The notes: generated by a model from the sequence alone, not told the origin. Positions 8,450 to 17,514 are shown, counted from the stretch's first letter. The stretch is 33,302 nt of DNA from Candidatus Jacksonbacteria bacterium RIFOXYB2_FULL_44_15 (GCA_001818235.1 MHJY01000036.1:1-33302), one strand, 5' to 3'. Numbers and translations are program-made.

Positions 8450-9031
8450 ATGCTAACCATCATCGACTACGGCGCGTCGAATTTAAAAAGTCTAACCAAC
8501 GCGTTAGACGCGATCAAAGCGCCGTATACAATCAGTAACAAGCGAGATGTCATCAAAAAAGCAGACAAAATTATTTTACCTGGTGTCGGCAGTGCTAATT
8601 TTGCTATGGCCCAGTTGAAAAAATTAAAACTGATTGATGTCATTCGTGAATTAAAAGTGCCGGCCCTCGGCATTTGTTTAGGCATGCAAATATTGTTTGA
8701 TTATTCCGAAGAGGGAAATACGCAATGTCTCGGCATCATCAAAGGACAAGTCAAAAAAATTACCAGTCCAAACCTGAAAGTTCCGCACATCGGATGGAAT
8801 ACCGTCAAGAAACAAGTAACAAGAAACAAGAAACAAACTGATGATTACTTCTACTTCGTGCATTCATACTATTGTATTCCGCAAGATAAAACGTCAATTG
8901 TTGCCCTGACTGATTATAGCGGTGAATTCTGTTCAATAGTCAGGCAAAATCATTTTTACGGGACGCAATTCCACCCGGAGAAGTCCGGGGAGGCCGGGTT
9001 AAAAATATTAAAGAGTTTTTGTAGTCTGTAA
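8450..9031 (+). CDS. hisH: Imidazole glycerol phosphate synthase glutaminase subunit
   Basis: MLTIIDYGASNLKSLTNAL; catalytic ALGICLGMQ; GTQFHPEKSG. ATG at 8450 preferred over the upstream TTG at 8420. Confidence 0.92.
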   Translation: MLTIIDYGASNLKSLTNALDAIKAPYTISNKRDVIKKADKIILPGVGSANFAMAQLKKLKLIDVIRELKVPALGICLGMQILFDYSEEGNTQCLGIIKGQVKKITSPNLKVPHIGWNTVKKQVTRNKKQTDDYFYFVHSYYCIPQDKTSIVALTDYSGEFCSIVRQNHFYGTQFHPEKSGEAGLKILKSFCSL

Positions 9032-9033
9032 GT

Positions 9034-9103
9034 GTCATCCTGAGCGGAGCGAAGGATCTCTGTCATTAAAGTCTGGGATTCTTCGCTAACGCTCAGAATG
9101 ACA
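9034..9103. repeat. Inverted repeat GTCATCCTGAGCGGAGCGAAGGATC ... GATTCTTCGCTAACGCTCAGAATGAC
   Basis: Arms 9035-9057 and about 9078-9102 are near-perfect reverse complements; the only sizeable gap in the his operon. Confidence 0.8.
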
Positions 9104-9111
9104 GTTAAACA

Positions 9112-9816
9112 ATGATCATCATACCGGCAATTGACCTGTTAGGCGGACAAGTTGTCCGCTTAAAACAAGGGCAGTACAATCAAATGACGGTCTATAACGC
9201 TGACCCAGTTGATCAGGCAAAAAAATTCGCAAGCCAAGGCGCAAAGTATTTGCATATTATTGATCTGGATGGCGCCCGCAGTGGGATGTTGAAAAACATC
9301 AACACGATTCTTAAAATTCGACAAACAATTAACATTCCATTGCAGGTGGGCGGAGGTATCAGAAGTCAATTAGCCATAGAACAATTACTATCGGCCGGAA
9401 TTGACCGCGTGATTGTCAGCACATTGGCGATTAACCAGCCAAACATGATAAGGCAATGGATTAAACAGTATGGTAGTGGCAAAATCGCGGTTAGTTTAGA
9501 CCTGAAAGATAATCAAGTAATGATCAAAGGGTGGCAGAAAACAGCTAACCGACAATCTTTATCCGTAGTTCTAAAACAGTTAAAATCAATTGGTTTAGAA
9601 TACTTAATTTTTACTGATGTTCTGAAAGACGGCATGATGGCTGGGCCGAATTTTAGCACGATCGCGGCCATGCAAAATTATGGATTTAAGTTGATCGTGG
9701 CTGGTGGAGTGTCGAGTTTAGCTGATGTTGAGCAATTAAAAGCGTCAGGGGTTTATGGGTGCATTATCGGACGGGCGATGTATGAAAAATCCGACGGTTT
9801 AAAAATTAAAAATTAA
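9112..9816 (+). CDS. hisA: Phosphoribosylformimino-5-aminoimidazole carboxamide ribotide isomerase
   Basis: MIIIPAIDLLGGQVVRLKQGQY; VGGGIRS; VAGGVSSLADV; IIGRAMYE. Confidence 0.93.
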   Translation: MIIIPAIDLLGGQVVRLKQGQYNQMTVYNADPVDQAKKFASQGAKYLHIIDLDGARSGMLKNINTILKIRQTINIPLQVGGGIRSQLAIEQLLSAGIDRVIVSTLAINQPNMIRQWIKQYGSGKIAVSLDLKDNQVMIKGWQKTANRQSLSVVLKQLKSIGLEYLIFTDVLKDGMMAGPNFSTIAAMQNYGFKLIVAGGVSSLADVEQLKASGVYGCIIGRAMYEKSDGLKIKN

Positions 9817-9820
9817 CCTT

Positions 9821-10585
9821 ATGTTAACCAAACGCCTCATCCCTTGCCTGGATATCAAAAACGGACGAGTGGTGAAAGGCATAAAATTCAAAAATCTAAA
9901 CGACGCTGGCGATCCAGTAAAACTCGCCAAATTTTATTATCAAGAAGGCGCCGATGAACTGGCAATTCTAGATATCACAGCCACGCTCGAATCGCGACAA
10001 ACAATTATCAAACTGATTAACGACATCAGCCAACAGGTTTTTATTCCGCTAACTGTAGGCGGCGGTGTTCGAAAGTTAGCAGATATCAAAGCTTTGCTCC
10101 GGGCTGGCGCAGATAAGGTGGCAATTAACACTGCGGCCGTTGAAAATCCGGAATTGATTAGCCGAGCAGCGCGCCGATTTGGATCACAATGCATAGTTGT
10201 TGCGATTGACGCTAAAAGGCGGCCGGCTAAAATTACTGGCTGGGAAGTTATGATTAACACCGGCACTAAATCAACTGGCGGTGATGTTATTAAATGGGCT
10301 CAAGTAGCTGCTGGTTTAGGCGCTGGTGAAATCTTATTAACTTCCATTGATCGCGATGGTACGCAAAGCGGTTATGATCTGGAATTACTACAAGCTATCA
10401 GCCAATCGGTGACAATTCCAGTGATCGCGTCTGGCGGCGCCGGCAGTGCCGAAGATATATACCAAGCTTTTGCCGCGGGCCAGGCTGACACCGCTCTGGT
10501 CGCTGGCTTATTGCACTTCGGAACCCTGCGTATCAAAGATTTAAAAAAATATTTAATCAGCAAAAAAATTAAAATACGATTATGA
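9821..10585 (+). CDS. hisF: Imidazole glycerol phosphate synthase cyclase subunit
   Basis: MLTKRLIPCLDIKNGRVVKGIKFKNL; DELAILDITAT; LTSIDRDGTQSGYD; ASGGAGSAEDI. Confidence 0.95.
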   Translation: MLTKRLIPCLDIKNGRVVKGIKFKNLNDAGDPVKLAKFYYQEGADELAILDITATLESRQTIIKLINDISQQVFIPLTVGGGVRKLADIKALLRAGADKVAINTAAVENPELISRAARRFGSQCIVVAIDAKRRPAKITGWEVMINTGTKSTGGDVIKWAQVAAGLGAGEILLTSIDRDGTQSGYDLELLQAISQSVTIPVIASGGAGSAEDIYQAFAAGQADTALVAGLLHFGTLRIKDLKKYLISKKIKIRL

Positions 10586-11175
10586 AACTTAACTTTAAAA
10601 AATTTAATAGCCTGATACCGGCAATTGTCCAAGACAGCAACACTAATCAAATATTAATGCTGGGATTTATGAACCAGCGCGCTTGGGAAATCACACAAAA
10701 AACAAAACGAGTGACCTTTTGCAGCCGGACTAAAAAACGGCTCTGGACCAAGGGCGAAAGCTCCGGTAATTACTTGATTTTAATCAATGCTAAAACCGAT
10801 TGCGATCAGGACACATTGCTTCTAAAAGTACAGCCGCAAGGGCCAACATGCCATCAAAAAAAATATTCTTGTTTCGGCGAAAAGCAAACCCAATCGCTTA
10901 ATTTTCTGATGACTCTTTTAACTGTGATTAAACGACGAAAAAATAAACTGCCGGCTAATTCCTATACGGCATCACTTTTTAAAAAAGGATCCTCAAAAAT
11001 TTTAGCCAAGGTAAAGGAAGAGGCAGATGAGGTGATCCGCGCGGCGCGAAATGAAGGGCAAGAACGCTTAATCGAAGAAATTGGCGATCTCTTGTATCAT
11101 TTAGAGGTATTAATGGTTGATAAAAAAATTGAATGGAAAGAAATTATTAATTGCCTTGAAGCGCGTCAAAAATGA
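10582..11175 (+). CDS. hisIE: Bifunctional phosphoribosyl-AMP cyclohydrolase / phosphoribosyl-ATP pyrophosphatase
   Basis: LWTKGESSGN, DCDQDTLLLKV, GPTCHQKKYSCF; C-terminal KEEADEVIRAARNEGQERLIEEIGDLLYHLEVLM. ATGA overlap with hisF. Confidence 0.92.
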   Translation: MKLNFKKFNSLIPAIVQDSNTNQILMLGFMNQRAWEITQKTKRVTFCSRTKKRLWTKGESSGNYLILINAKTDCDQDTLLLKVQPQGPTCHQKKYSCFGEKQTQSLNFLMTLLTVIKRRKNKLPANSYTASLFKKGSSKILAKVKEEADEVIRAARNEGQERLIEEIGDLLYHLEVLMVDKKIEWKEIINCLEARQK

Positions 11176-11220
11176 TTGCTCTTTACGCCAATTTAGGCTA
11201 TAATCGGGAAGTAAAGCGTA

Positions 11221-11867
11221 TGCGTAATCAAAAAATAAACCTCCTCCCAGAAATCCAAAACCGATCAAGCGTGCTCTTGTATGAAGAAGATCGGGAAATT
11301 GAACCGGAAAAATTGGCGGCAGTGATGGAAGCGGCCAGACTGGCGCCATCAGCCAGGAATTTACAGCCATGGCGCTATATTGTGGTTCAGGAAAAAACAC
11401 AGCGCGACCGCATGGTAAAAGCAATGAACGCGGTAAATTTTTGGGCGAGCTCAGCCCCGTGTTTGATTACCCTTATTTCCCATCCGCCGCTCGGTTATAC
11501 CGGGGAAGGTAAATGTTATTATCTATATGATTGCGGACTGTCGGTGATGAGTTTGGTGATTGAAGCGCAGCATCAAGAATTAAAATGCCGGCAGATCGCG
11601 GCTTTTGAGGAAAATAAAATCCGGGGAATATTGGCTATTCCGGCTGACTGGCAAGTGATAGTAGTGGTGGCCATTGGTTACCAAGGCGACCTTGAACGAG
11701 AAAAACCGCATTTATTGAAACGCTGGGGAATTGAGGCTTACTCGCGAGTTGAGTCGCGGTTGTTGAATTCACGAACAAGAAAAACGATGGAGGAGATTGT
11801 GAGTTATGGTAAATTTAATAACCAAGATACAAGAAACAATAACCAAACAAATTCAAAATCGCAATAA
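11221..11867 (+). CDS. Nitroreductase family protein
   Basis: LAAVMEAARLAPSARNLQPWRYIVV; WASSAPCLITLI; ECK-like YDCGLSVMSLVIEAQ. Probable start ATG at 11221 (track start 11172). Confidence 0.85.
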
Positions 11868-11938
11868 CCAAACCGTTTGGTAATTAATATTTGGTTATTG
11901 ATTATTGTTTGTATCTTGTTTCTTGGTTATTGGTTATT
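11813..11938. repeat. Long imperfect inverted repeat built of AATAACCAA/AAGAAACAAGATACAA units
   Basis: AATAACCAAGATACAAGAAACAATAACCAAACAAA on the left; right side TTTGGTTATTGATTATTGTTTGTATCTTGTTTCTTGGTTATTGGTTATT is its near reverse complement. Confidence 0.75.
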
Positions 11939-11951
11939 CGTCATTTATTCG

Positions 11952-12608
11952 ATGCAGATACTAAATTTAAAACCTCGCGCTGTTATTTTCGATATGGACG
12001 GAGTGCTAATTGACTCCGAAAAATGGTGGCCGCTCTTTGAGCGGAAATTTTTTATCGAAATCCTCGGAAAGTGGTCAATGCCATTGCATCGAGAAGTAGT
12101 CGGCAGAAGCATCAAAGATATTCACCAAATTCTTACTCAACACCACGGGCTTAAAATGAATTGGCAGGAATTTCGGCAGGCGTATGATGTGGCGGCGCTT
12201 GATCTTTACAATCGGCAGTGCAGTTTAATGCCCGGCGCGCGAGCAGTAATTGAACACTGCGCTAAAAAAGGCATCAATTTGGCCGTGGCTTCATCAGCCT
12301 TTCGCTCGTGGATTGATTTAGTGCTGACTAGATTTGAACTGACTATTTTTTTTAAAGTAGTCGTCAGCGCCGAAGATGTTGGCGGCCGCGGCAAACCAGC
12401 ACCAGATATTTATTTGGCATCTCTCGACAAATTAGGACTACCGCCGGAAAAATGCCTAGTTATTGAGGATTCCAAAAATGGCATCCTAGCCGGCAAAGCG
12501 GCAAAAATTAAAGTTATCGGCTATCGGACACCGGACAACGTCGGCGTTGATCTAAGCGCCGCTGACCAGGAGATCGCCAATTTAGAGGAAATCATAAAAT
12601 TATTATAA
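11952..12608 (+). CDS. HAD-superfamily phosphatase (beta-phosphoglucomutase-like)
   Basis: FDMDGVLIDSEKWW, VASSAFRSW, GRGKPAPDIYLASLDKLGL, VIEDSKNGILAGKAA. ATG at 11952 preferred because codons upstream lie in the inverted repeat. Confidence 0.88.
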   Translation: MQILNLKPRAVIFDMDGVLIDSEKWWPLFERKFFIEILGKWSMPLHREVVGRSIKDIHQILTQHHGLKMNWQEFRQAYDVAALDLYNRQCSLMPGARAVIEHCAKKGINLAVASSAFRSWIDLVLTRFELTIFFKVVVSAEDVGGRGKPAPDIYLASLDKLGLPPEKCLVIEDSKNGILAGKAAKIKVIGYRTPDNVGVDLSAADQEIANLEEIIKLL

Positions 12609-12620
12609 TCTTAATTTTTT

Positions 12621-13919
12621 ATGCAGATCGATAAACTCCAAATTAACCATTATAAAACCATCGAAGAACCGCTCGTAATAAATCACTTTTCTAACCTGCA
12701 CATTTTGATCGGTCCCAATAATTCCGGCAAAACCAATATTCTGGACGCCTTGGAGATGTTTTTTAGCCCGGATTTGAATCCGGAACGTTTTTACGACTCC
12801 AGCTCTGACTTGAACATATCCTTAAAATTTACCCGGGGCGACACGTTGCAAATCAATTTTTTAAATAATCACCGCACTTATTTGCTAAATAATGAGCCGG
12901 CTACCGGGGAGCATCCCAAAATTCAAGAAGCACAAAAAAGAATTATCAGGATTAAACCACAGGTGGCAATGCACCGACTTATCAGCCATGATTTGCCAGC
13001 GTTTGAAGCAAGCTATCCGGACGTCTATCTAGAATTCTGCAACGCCCTGAAAGAATATTTTGATGACATCGAAATCAGCGAAAAACTGCTTAAAGAAAGT
13101 ATCCACAGCGACCGACAGGATCGGCCGATCGAACGCATGGGCGACGGGTTTAAGCGCCTCTTTATGATGCTCTTTTACATTTTCCATCCTGATTTTGACC
13201 TGATTTTGATTGATGAGCCGGAGATGCACTTGCACCCGACGGTTTTAAAACGTTTTCTTAAAGTTTTAATGGACAAACAGTTTAATAATCAAGTTTTTTT
13301 AACAACCCACAGTTCGGTCCTGGTACAACCAAAAACGATTACCCATCTTTGGCGAGTCACCCGCGACCTAAAACGAAATACGACGGTTAACTTTTTAGAT
13401 ACCGCATCTGTCACGCTTACCCCGGAACGCCTAGTGCAAGAACTGAACGCCGATAACTCGGAAATGTTTTTTGCCGACAAGGTCTTGCTTGTCGAGGGCG
13501 TTTCTGATAGGATTCTAATGCGCGGATTGATTGACCATTTTTATCAAGGGCCGCATGACATCAAAGTAATCTATACCGGCGGTAAAGGGAATATTGATAC
13601 CTATATTCAACTGTTTCGAGCTTTCCGCATCCCGTACCTGGTGATGCTTGACCGCGATGTATTAACCGGCACCTGGCCGGAAATAATTAGAGAAACGCTC
13701 GTTCACGCGGAACACGCCTCGCTCAAACAAAAAATTCAAACGCTCAAAGAACATCATATTTATATTCTAAACGGTTGCCTGGAAGACAGTTACCCCCGAC
13801 ATTACCAAACCAAGGATACCAAACCTTTAAATACTTTATACGCCGCCCATTGCATCACCGAAAAAGATTTAAAATCAGGGCAGATGCAAATAGTTAACGA
13901 AATCATTGCCAATTTGTAA
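12621..13919 (+). CDS. OLD-family ATPase-TOPRIM endonuclease-like protein
   Basis: Walker A LIGPNNSGKTNILDALEMFF; Walker B DLILIDEPEMHLHP; LTTHSSVLVQP; TOPRIM VLLVEGVSDRILM and MLDRDV. Confidence 0.85.
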   Translation: MQIDKLQINHYKTIEEPLVINHFSNLHILIGPNNSGKTNILDALEMFFSPDLNPERFYDSSSDLNISLKFTRGDTLQINFLNNHRTYLLNNEPATGEHPKIQEAQKRIIRIKPQVAMHRLISHDLPAFEASYPDVYLEFCNALKEYFDDIEISEKLLKESIHSDRQDRPIERMGDGFKRLFMMLFYIFHPDFDLILIDEPEMHLHPTVLKRFLKVLMDKQFNNQVFLTTHSSVLVQPKTITHLWRVTRDLKRNTTVNFLDTASVTLTPERLVQELNADNSEMFFADKVLLVEGVSDRILMRGLIDHFYQGPHDIKVIYTGGKGNIDTYIQLFRAFRIPYLVMLDRDVLTGTWPEIIRETLVHAEHASLKQKIQTLKEHHIYILNGCLEDSYPRHYQTKDTKPLNTLYAAHCITEKDLKSGQMQIVNEIIANL

Positions 13920-14000
13920 ATCCGAATTCGAAATCCGAAACAGCATGCCGTGTCGTTATGACATGAGGTTGTTCCGTGCTTCGATTTTCGAATTTAATAA
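13920..14000. repeat. Palindromic intergenic element TCCGAATTCGAAATCCGAAAC...GTGCTTCGATTTTCGAATT
   Basis: AATTCGAAATCCGAA-type left end mirrored by TTCGATTTTCGAATT; inner GCATGCCGTG/...CCGTGC. Confidence 0.5.
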
Positions 14001-14003
14001 TTT

Positions 14004-14564
14004 ATGATTATTGTTCTGTACATTATTCTCGGCCTGATTGCCGTCGCGGCAGTCTGGCTGATTGCGACTTACAACCGCTTGGTGACCAAACGCAACCAAG
14101 TCGATGAAGGCTGGTCTGATATTGAGGTTCAACTTAAACGCCGCCACAGTCTGATCCCAAATTTAGTCGAAACGGTTAAAGGATACGCTACGCACGAAAG
14201 CGGGGTTTTTCAGAAAGTCACCGAAGCACGCGCGCAGGCCATCTCCGCCCAAAACCCAAAAGCTCAAGCTGAAGCCGAAAACATGCTGTCTGGAGCTTTA
14301 AAATCGCTGTTTGCGGTGGCGGAAAGTTACCCAGACCTTAAGGCGAACCAAAATTTTGCCAAACTGCAAGACGAATTAACCGACACTGAAGATAAAATTC
14401 AGGCCGCACGCCGCTTTTATAACGGCCAGGTCCGCGACTTTAACACCGCCTTGCAGACTTTTCCAACAAACACCGTCGCCGGTTTCTTTAAATTTATTGC
14501 TCGCGAATTTTACGATTTGGATTCGGAGCCCGAAGCTCGCAAAGACATCAACGTAAAATTCTAA
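14004..14564 (+). CDS. lemA: LemA family protein
   Basis: N-terminal TM, YNRLVTKRNQVDEGWSDIEVQLKRRHSLIPNLVETVKGYATHE; typical LemA C-terminus. Confidence 0.93.
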   Translation: MIIVLYIILGLIAVAAVWLIATYNRLVTKRNQVDEGWSDIEVQLKRRHSLIPNLVETVKGYATHESGVFQKVTEARAQAISAQNPKAQAEAENMLSGALKSLFAVAESYPDLKANQNFAKLQDELTDTEDKIQAARRFYNGQVRDFNTALQTFPTNTVAGFFKFIAREFYDLDSEPEARKDINVKF

Positions 14565-14581
14565 AACTAATTACGAATCTT

Positions 14582-14617
14582 AAAAAAAGACCGGAGCCAA
14601 AACGTTCCGGTCTTTGT
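14582..14617 (+). terminator. Intrinsic terminator after lemA
   Basis: AAAGACCGGA-GCCAAAACG-TTCCGGTCTTT perfect-arm hairpin, usable on both strands. Confidence 0.75.
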
Positions 14618-14676
14618 GTATCAAGCCTAAAAAATATTGACGTCACGCTTTACCCGTCCTACAATGCAATTATCCT

Positions 14677-15579
14677 ATGTATAAACAAATTTCCGCCAAT
14701 AAACAAAAAACTTTTGCCTTGCTGACTTTTTTCCTGGTGTTTGTTATCGGGCTTGGTTATGTTTTTTCGCGCGTTTATCCGGAATACACCTGGATATTGC
14801 CGGTGGCAGTTATTTTCGCAGTTGGATCTAGCTGGATCAATTATTTTTATTCCGACAAAATCGTCCTGGCGATCTCGCGCGCGCGCGAAGTAAAAAAAAG
14901 CGATAATCCGGAGCTGTACCGCTTAGTCGAAAATCTAGCGATCACCGCTGGTCTGCCGACGCCAAAAGTTTATTTAATTGATGACACGGCGCCGAATGCT
15001 TTTGCCACCGGCCGCGGCCCAAAGCAAGCAGTGGTGGTAGTAACTATCGGGTTACTGCAAAAATTGGATAAACTGGAATTGGAAGGAGTGATCGGCCACG
15101 AACTCTCCCATGTCAAAAATTACGACATCCGCCTGCAGACAATTGTGGTGACTTTGGTGGGTGTTGTTGCCTTAATGTCTGACTTTTTCTTGCGCTTTAC
15201 TTGGTTTGGAGCCGGACGCCGGCGCGACCGCGAAGAGCGCGAAGGCGGGGGACAGTTGCAATTGATACTTTTTGTCGTCGCGATTGCTTTGGCCATTCTA
15301 GCGCCAATCGCCGCGACCTTGATTCAGCTGGCCATCTCTCGCAAGCGCGAATTCTTGGCTGATGCTGATAGCGCGCTTTTGACCCGTTACCCGGACGGGC
15401 TCGCCAAGGCACTGCAAAAAATCGCCGCTGACCCAGAACCTTTGGAAGTCGCCAACAAAGCGACTGCTCATTTATATATTGCCAGTCCTTTTAAAGGCGC
15501 CCAATTTATGTCCAAACTTTTTTCCACCCACCCGCCGATTCCTGAAAGAATCAAGGCTTTACGGGAAATGGCGATTTAA
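14677..15579 (+). CDS. htpX: M48-family zinc metalloprotease HtpX-like
   Basis: HELSHVKNYDIRLQTI zinc motif, ISRKREFLADADSALLTRYPDGLAKAL, FSTHPPIPERIKAL; paired with lemA. Confidence 0.93.
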   Translation: MYKQISANKQKTFALLTFFLVFVIGLGYVFSRVYPEYTWILPVAVIFAVGSSWINYFYSDKIVLAISRAREVKKSDNPELYRLVENLAITAGLPTPKVYLIDDTAPNAFATGRGPKQAVVVVTIGLLQKLDKLELEGVIGHELSHVKNYDIRLQTIVVTLVGVVALMSDFFLRFTWFGAGRRRDREEREGGGQLQLILFVVAIALAILAPIAATLIQLAISRKREFLADADSALLTRYPDGLAKALQKIAADPEPLEVANKATAHLYIASPFKGAQFMSKLFSTHPPIPERIKALREMAI

Positions 15580-15588
15580 CACGCATCC

Positions 15589-16653
15589 CTAGCCGCCGAA
15601 AGAAGCTCTTTGGAGCTGGCTGATTACTTTCTGTAGCATCAACGCGAAACCCATCACGAAAGCGGCGACGGTGATAATCATGGCTGGCTCCAGTACTGCC
15701 ATAAACTGCTTAAGCTCTAATTCCAATTCTTCGGCTAAAAGTTGATTTAAGGCTTTGATTTCACCGGACAATACTCCGGAACGAAAACCCATCAGGAGAA
15801 ATTGATAGACTAAAACCGGAAACAAACGCCGGTTTTTTTTATTTTTCCAAAAAGTTTTCAGATCACCGCCTTGCTCTAAATACAGAGCCAATTGCTGCAG
15901 ACCTGCCCGGTAAGCCAAATTATTAGTTACCCCAGCTCCAGCTTTGAGCACCGCCGGAAAATTCTTGGGGTTAATTTCGCCCTGTAACTGTATAAAGTTA
16001 AAAATTTCCTGCAGACACATTAGCCGATAAAGATGCCCGAAACGCGGCAGATTAAGCCACCAATAATCAAACCGCGATTTGACTTTCGGGAGCAGAATAA
16101 ATTCGCGGATAAACCAAATTATCAATACAATAAGTATCAACCAAGGCCAATGATCAATAATCAACACACTTTTTATTAACCGATGAGTGCCGATTAAAAC
16201 CTGGAGTAAAACAGGGACATCCAAATGAAGGCGATAGAAAAAAAATTGCATCTGCGGCACCAGCCAAAAAAGAGTAATCCCCAAAATTACCATTAACTCT
16301 ATGGCCAAAATGATCGGATAAATAAAGAGTGTCCTAATCTTCTTTTTGATGATGCTCTGCTGACTTAAATTATGAGCCAATGAGTGCAATAATTTATGAT
16401 CAGGGGCATTATGTAAAGTTCCGTGTTCCAGAACTAAATATTCCACTCTTGGGATAACGCCCGCCGACCATAAGGATGCTGCCAGATCGCGGCGTTTTTT
16501 TAATAAAAAAAGAGCTTTGGTTAGCTCTGGATGCCGGCGGTTGCCGACAGCTTCGGATAGGTAAAATTCAAGCGCTTGCCGCACCGGCACGCCACTTTCG
16601 AGAGTCTTCGCTAAATATCGATACAAAAATCTTCTTTCCGGCAAAGAAAGCAT
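15589..16653 (-). CDS. Type II secretion/type IV pilus F (PilC/GspF)-like membrane protein
   Basis: 354 aa; duplicated GspF-like domain with membrane segments (TLFIYPIILAIELMVILGITLFWLVPQ and MAVLEPAMIITVAAFVMGFALMLQKV). Confidence 0.7.
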   Translation of the reverse strand: MLSLPERRFLYRYLAKTLESGVPVRQALEFYLSEAVGNRRHPELTKALFLLKKRRDLAASLWSAGVIPRVEYLVLEHGTLHNAPDHKLLHSLAHNLSQQSIIKKKIRTLFIYPIILAIELMVILGITLFWLVPQMQFFFYRLHLDVPVLLQVLIGTHRLIKSVLIIDHWPWLILIVLIIWFIREFILLPKVKSRFDYWWLNLPRFGHLYRLMCLQEIFNFIQLQGEINPKNFPAVLKAGAGVTNNLAYRAGLQQLALYLEQGGDLKTFWKNKKNRRLFPVLVYQFLLMGFRSGVLSGEIKALNQLLAEELELELKQFMAVLEPAMIITVAAFVMGFALMLQKVISQLQRASFGG

Positions 16654-16672
16654 AGATAGTAGTAATGCAGGC

Positions 16673-16748
16673 TGGTGCCCCCGGGCTGACTCGAACAGCC
16701 ATTAGTCCCTTAGGAGAGGACAGTTCTATCCTGTTGAACTACGGGAGC
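16673..16748 (-). tRNA. tRNA-Arg (anticodon CCT), CCA encoded
   Basis: Reverse complement GCTCCCGTAGTTCAACAGGATAGAACTGTCCTCTCCTAAGGGACTAATGGCTGTTCGAGTCAGCCCGGGGGCACCA folds as a cloverleaf: acceptor GCTCCCG/CGGGGGC, anticodon loop CTCCTAA, T-loop TTCGAGT. Confidence 0.93.
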
Positions 16749-16751
16749 GGA

Positions 16752-16889
16752 CTATCCCATTAAAAATTTATACAACCCGAGCGATAAATTAGTAAAAAAA
16801 CCGGTCTGGAGATCGATTGTTTTTAACACTATAAGTCCGCCGATTAGAGTAACTAAAAAAATAATGGATTTTGTAAAGTCTTTAGCCAT
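16752..16889 (-). CDS. Small putative membrane protein, 45 aa (MAKDFTKSIIFLVTLIGGLIVLKTIDLQTGFFTNLSLGLYKFLMG)
   Basis: ORF below the track threshold; one hydrophobic helix; 4 nt upstream of the tRNA gene on the same strand. Confidence 0.5.
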   Translation of the reverse strand: MAKDFTKSIIFLVTLIGGLIVLKTIDLQTGFFTNLSLGLYKFLMG

Positions 16890-17040
16890 ATAGATTAAGT
16901 CTTAACCGAGTATAGCGCAGGTTATAAACTTTGACAAGTCGCTTTAAATTCATTAAGATTAAACATAGAGCTGTTTATTCTTTGTTTGATAATTATTATG
17001 TAATTTCCTGGCAGGGGGAAATTATAATACGCAACTTTTT

Positions 17041-17514
17041 ATGTTTAAAAAAGGTCCAAAAGAAATGTTTGATTTATCAAACGACAGCGTGGAAACGATT
17101 GTCGGCCCATCAGTAAAAATTGAAGGGGATTTTAAAAGTGGCGGCAATGTGATTGTCGCCGGGCATATTTCCGGAAAGTTTTCAAGCGGCGCAAGCCTGC
17201 GGGTCGAAGAGCGGGCGAAAATTATTGCCGATATCCAAGCCAAAGACGCCGTTATCGCCGGAGAAATCAACGGCAATATTAATATTGAAGGGCACTTGGA
17301 AATTCTGGCCACCGCTAAAATTACCGGCGACATTCAAACCGGCTCCCTCGCCATTCAACAAGGGGCGATTATTAACGGCAGTTGCAGTATGACGCACGCG
17401 AAAAGCGGCGCTAAAATCGAGGCGCCATCAAAAGAACAAGTTACGCATGAATGGTTATTGGGAGGTGGCGATGAAAAAGTTAATTTCAAAAATAAGGAAA
17501 CCTTCGTCAAATAA
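17041..17514 (+). CDS. Bactofilin (polymer-forming cytoskeletal protein)
   Basis: ETIVGPSVKIEGDFKSGGNVIVAGHISGKF...AVIAGEINGNINIEGHLEILATAKITGDIQTGSLAIQQGAIINGSCSM: beta-helix repeats typical of DUF583/bactofilin. Confidence 0.9.
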   Translation: MFKKGPKEMFDLSNDSVETIVGPSVKIEGDFKSGGNVIVAGHISGKFSSGASLRVEERAKIIADIQAKDAVIAGEINGNINIEGHLEILATAKITGDIQTGSLAIQQGAIINGSCSMTHAKSGAKIEAPSKEQVTHEWLLGGGDEKVNFKNKETFVK

